From Xanthobacteraceae bacterium (GTDB lineage Bacteria; Pseudomonadota; Alphaproteobacteria; Rhizobiales; Xanthobacteraceae), in assembly GCA_030044035.1 (NCBI GenBank), contig JASHWN010000192.1, positions 1 through 6,226 of the forward strand: a stretch of DNA of 6,226 nucleotides, in the 5' to 3' direction. A model generated the notes under the pieces. That model was given only the letters and a program-made list of their open reading frames with translations. It ran no database searches and had not been told where the DNA came from. Below, piece after piece: positions 6,081 through 6,226 of the stretch; the first letter of the stretch is position 1, and the number at the start of each line of letters is the position of its first letter. The translations under genes were made by a program, and so were the position numbers.

Positions 6081-6226
6081 TTAATCGGATCGCCCATCGA
6101 ACAACGGCAGCTCGAAGCGAACGGTGTGGCCGTAATGGCCGTCGATCATTTCCAGTTTCGCGTTCAGACTGTGCGCAAAGGTTCGCATGAGGTCGGTGCC
6201 GGCGCCGCCGTGGCGCAATGCCTTGC
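6081..6226 (-). CDS. C-terminal end of a histidine-kinase-type ATPase (5' part outside the window)
   Basis: The last 47 codons of a gene enter from the right edge and stop at TAA (6083-6081). The visible tail includes ALRHGGAGTDLMRTFAHSLN, then KLEMIDGHYGHTVRFELPLF. A Gly-rich turn with a following helix and a closing G-x-T-V-x-F-x-L-P strand are typical of the end of the HATPase_c domain, particularly HWE/HisKA_2 kinases of alphaproteobacteria, where the strand carries the final ATP-lid region. The phosphoacceptor histidine and sensory domains lie outside the window, so signal and partner are unknown. It is the upstream neighbour of the 89-residue gene on the same strand. Confidence 0.7.
   Translation of the reverse strand, partial: KALRHGGAGTDLMRTFAHSLNAKLEMIDGHYGHTVRFELPLFDGRSD

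Overview
The window looks like chromosomal DNA of a GC-rich alphaproteobacterium, most likely Hyphomicrobiales (Bradyrhizobium/Rhodopseudomonas/Xanthobacteraceae-like). The reasons are a stand-alone HisI not fused to HisE, an IscU-like scaffold gene overlapping yidD, a histidine-kinase tail of HWE/HisKA_2 type, strong G/C preference at third codon positions, and palindromic intergenic repeats. The taxonomic call is inference. No tRNA, rRNA, CRISPR array, transposase or phage gene was found.

Layout, left to right. Positions 1-56 (-) are the first 18 codons of an unidentified gene. It lies 90 bp downstream of hisI (147-599, -), which encodes phosphoribosyl-AMP cyclohydrolase of histidine biosynthesis. 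A divergent intergenic region (600-858) is packed with inverted repeats. The + strand pair follows: an IscU/NifU-like Fe-S scaffold homologue (859-1314) and yidD (1311-1643), joined by a GTGA overlap. Converging on them is a 359-residue single-pass membrane protein with an acidic N-terminus, a Pro/Ala linker containing tandem repeats, and a C-terminal Sel1/TPR-like domain (1693-2772, -).

From 2773 to 3455 there is no confidently intact gene. Part of it (about 2693-3125, -) looks like a frame-disrupted gene: a signal-peptide-like N-terminus in one frame and a cysteine-containing, high-GC3 segment in another. Next comes a full-length hydantoinase A/oxoprolinase-family protein (3456-5552, -) with no hydantoinase B partner on either side within the window. 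A 209-bp gap, an unrecognised 89-residue ORF (5762-6031, -) and the 3' end of a histidine-kinase-type ATPase gene (6081-6226, -) complete the window.

Functionally this is a mix of housekeeping genes (histidine biosynthesis, Fe-S scaffold, membrane-protein insertion) and accessory genes. I did not find a convincing new multi-gene system. The best leads are the broken cysteine-containing frame, the partnerless HyuA, and the scaffold homologue that keeps only two of the three usual cysteines.
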